From positions 1 through 41,149 of the forward strand of contig JALWCE010000154.1 in NCBI GenBank assembly GCA_027036935.1: a DNA stretch of 41,149 bases, given 5' to 3'. The position numbers and the translations under genes are program-made. The DNA is from Nitratiruptor sp. GTDB taxonomy: Bacteria; Campylobacterota; Campylobacteria; Campylobacterales; Nitratiruptoraceae. The notes beneath the pieces were generated by a model. The model saw only the letters and a list, made by a program, of their open reading frames with translations. It searched no databases and was not told the DNA's origin. Below are positions 40,463 to 41,149 of this stretch, in pieces (position 1 is the stretch's first letter; each line of letters opens with the position of its first letter).

Positions 40463-41037
40463 TTTACAATCCTTATCTTACCGATTGCTCCATTTGGCCC
40501 CGGAATGGAACCTTTGACAACCAAAATTTTATTTTCAGGGTCAAAACTGACCACTTCGTTTTGGACGGTTACTTTTTTATTGCCGTATTGTCCTGGCATC
40601 TTTTGACCCGGCATGATGCGTCCGGGCCATTCACACATACCCACAGACCCCGGAGCTCTGTGAAAACGAGACCCGTGGCTATCAGGGCCGCCGGCAAAGT
40701 TCCATCGTTTGACAACTCCTGTAAATCCTCGTCCTTTGGAGTTGAGGCTTACTTTGACCCTTTTGGCTTCACTCAAAGGCGAATAGTCCAAATCGCCCGC
40801 CTCTTCATTGGCCACTTTGAGTGTGACAAAGCGATTAAACTGAGGCTCTAGGCCATATTTTTTTTGCTGACCCTCAATTGCTTTATTTTTTCTTTTTCCT
40901 TGAGGATAGGCTACGATCGCCTTGCCGCCCTCTAAAATCTCGCAAACTTTTGCATCTTTGACTTTGAGTAGCGTTACCGGTATACTTGGTACTCCGATCG
41001 TTCTACTCATCCCAATTTTTTCAATGATAAATTCCAT
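40459..41037 (-). CDS. rplC: 50S ribosomal protein L3
   Basis: [59 protein letters not shown]. Confidence 0.98.
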   Translation of the reverse strand: MEFIIEKIGMSRTIGVPSIPVTLLKVKDAKVCEILEGGKAIVAYPQGKRKNKAIEGQQKKYGLEPQFNRFVTLKVANEEAGDLDYSPLSEAKRVKVSLNSKGRGFTGVVKRWNFAGGPDSHGSRFHRAPGSVGMCEWPGRIMPGQKMPGQYGNKKVTVQNEVVSFDPENKILVVKGSIPGPNGAIGKIRIVK

Positions 41038-41046
41038 CTGTTCCCC

Positions 41047-41149
41047 TTACTCGCCCATTGATCTGACTTCGACATCCACTTCAGGTGCCAAGTCGAGCTT
41101 CATCAGTGAATCTACGGTATCTGGTGTGGCGGATACGATATCGATGAGC
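41047..41149 (-). CDS. rpsJ: 30S ribosomal protein S10, C-terminal part (runs off window end)
   Basis: Minus-strand translation [33 protein letters not shown]. Confidence 0.95.
   Translation of the reverse strand, partial: LIDIVSATPDTVDSLMKLDLAPEVDVEVRSMGE

Noticed and set aside
1-41149. CRISPR arrays, tRNA, rRNA, prophage or defence islands
   Set aside because: No regularly spaced repeats, cloverleaf sequences, rRNA motifs or phage/defence gene families recognised on reading both strands.

Overview
The window is a stretch of a Campylobacterota (Epsilonproteobacteria)-like chromosome. Positions 1-27450 hold mixed housekeeping genes: lysA (partial), LptF/G-type permease, pth, rplY, pilT-like ATPase, tal, aat, clpA-clpS, bioD, pyrB, pabB-like, a pqi/MCE lipid-transport operon, a serpin, a polysaccharide flippase and glycosyltransferase, a porin, tkt, a polyprenyl synthase, ebfC, panD, murE and a NifU-like gene. 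Positions 27565-41149 hold a compact merged S10-spc-alpha ribosomal super-operon on the minus strand, running from rplQ back to a partial rpsJ. Main non-routine signals: (1) three IS200/IS605 (IS608-like) right-end / omegaRNA-like remnants with no tnpA or tnpB, all on the + strand and next to the 3' ends of minus-strand genes (aat, tkt, panD). One of them looks like a complete ~207-bp mini-element with an HP22-like left-end hairpin. (2) A predicted secreted protein fusing a six-cysteine Kazal-like segment to a full serpin with an inhibitory-type hinge. (3) A candidate pseudoknot leader RNA with its own -10 box upstream of rpmJ-rpsM-rpsK-rpsD-rpoA-rplQ. (4) An apparent capture of a transposon end as the C-terminus of Aat. 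All calls come from reading the sequence by eye; no database search or folding program was run.
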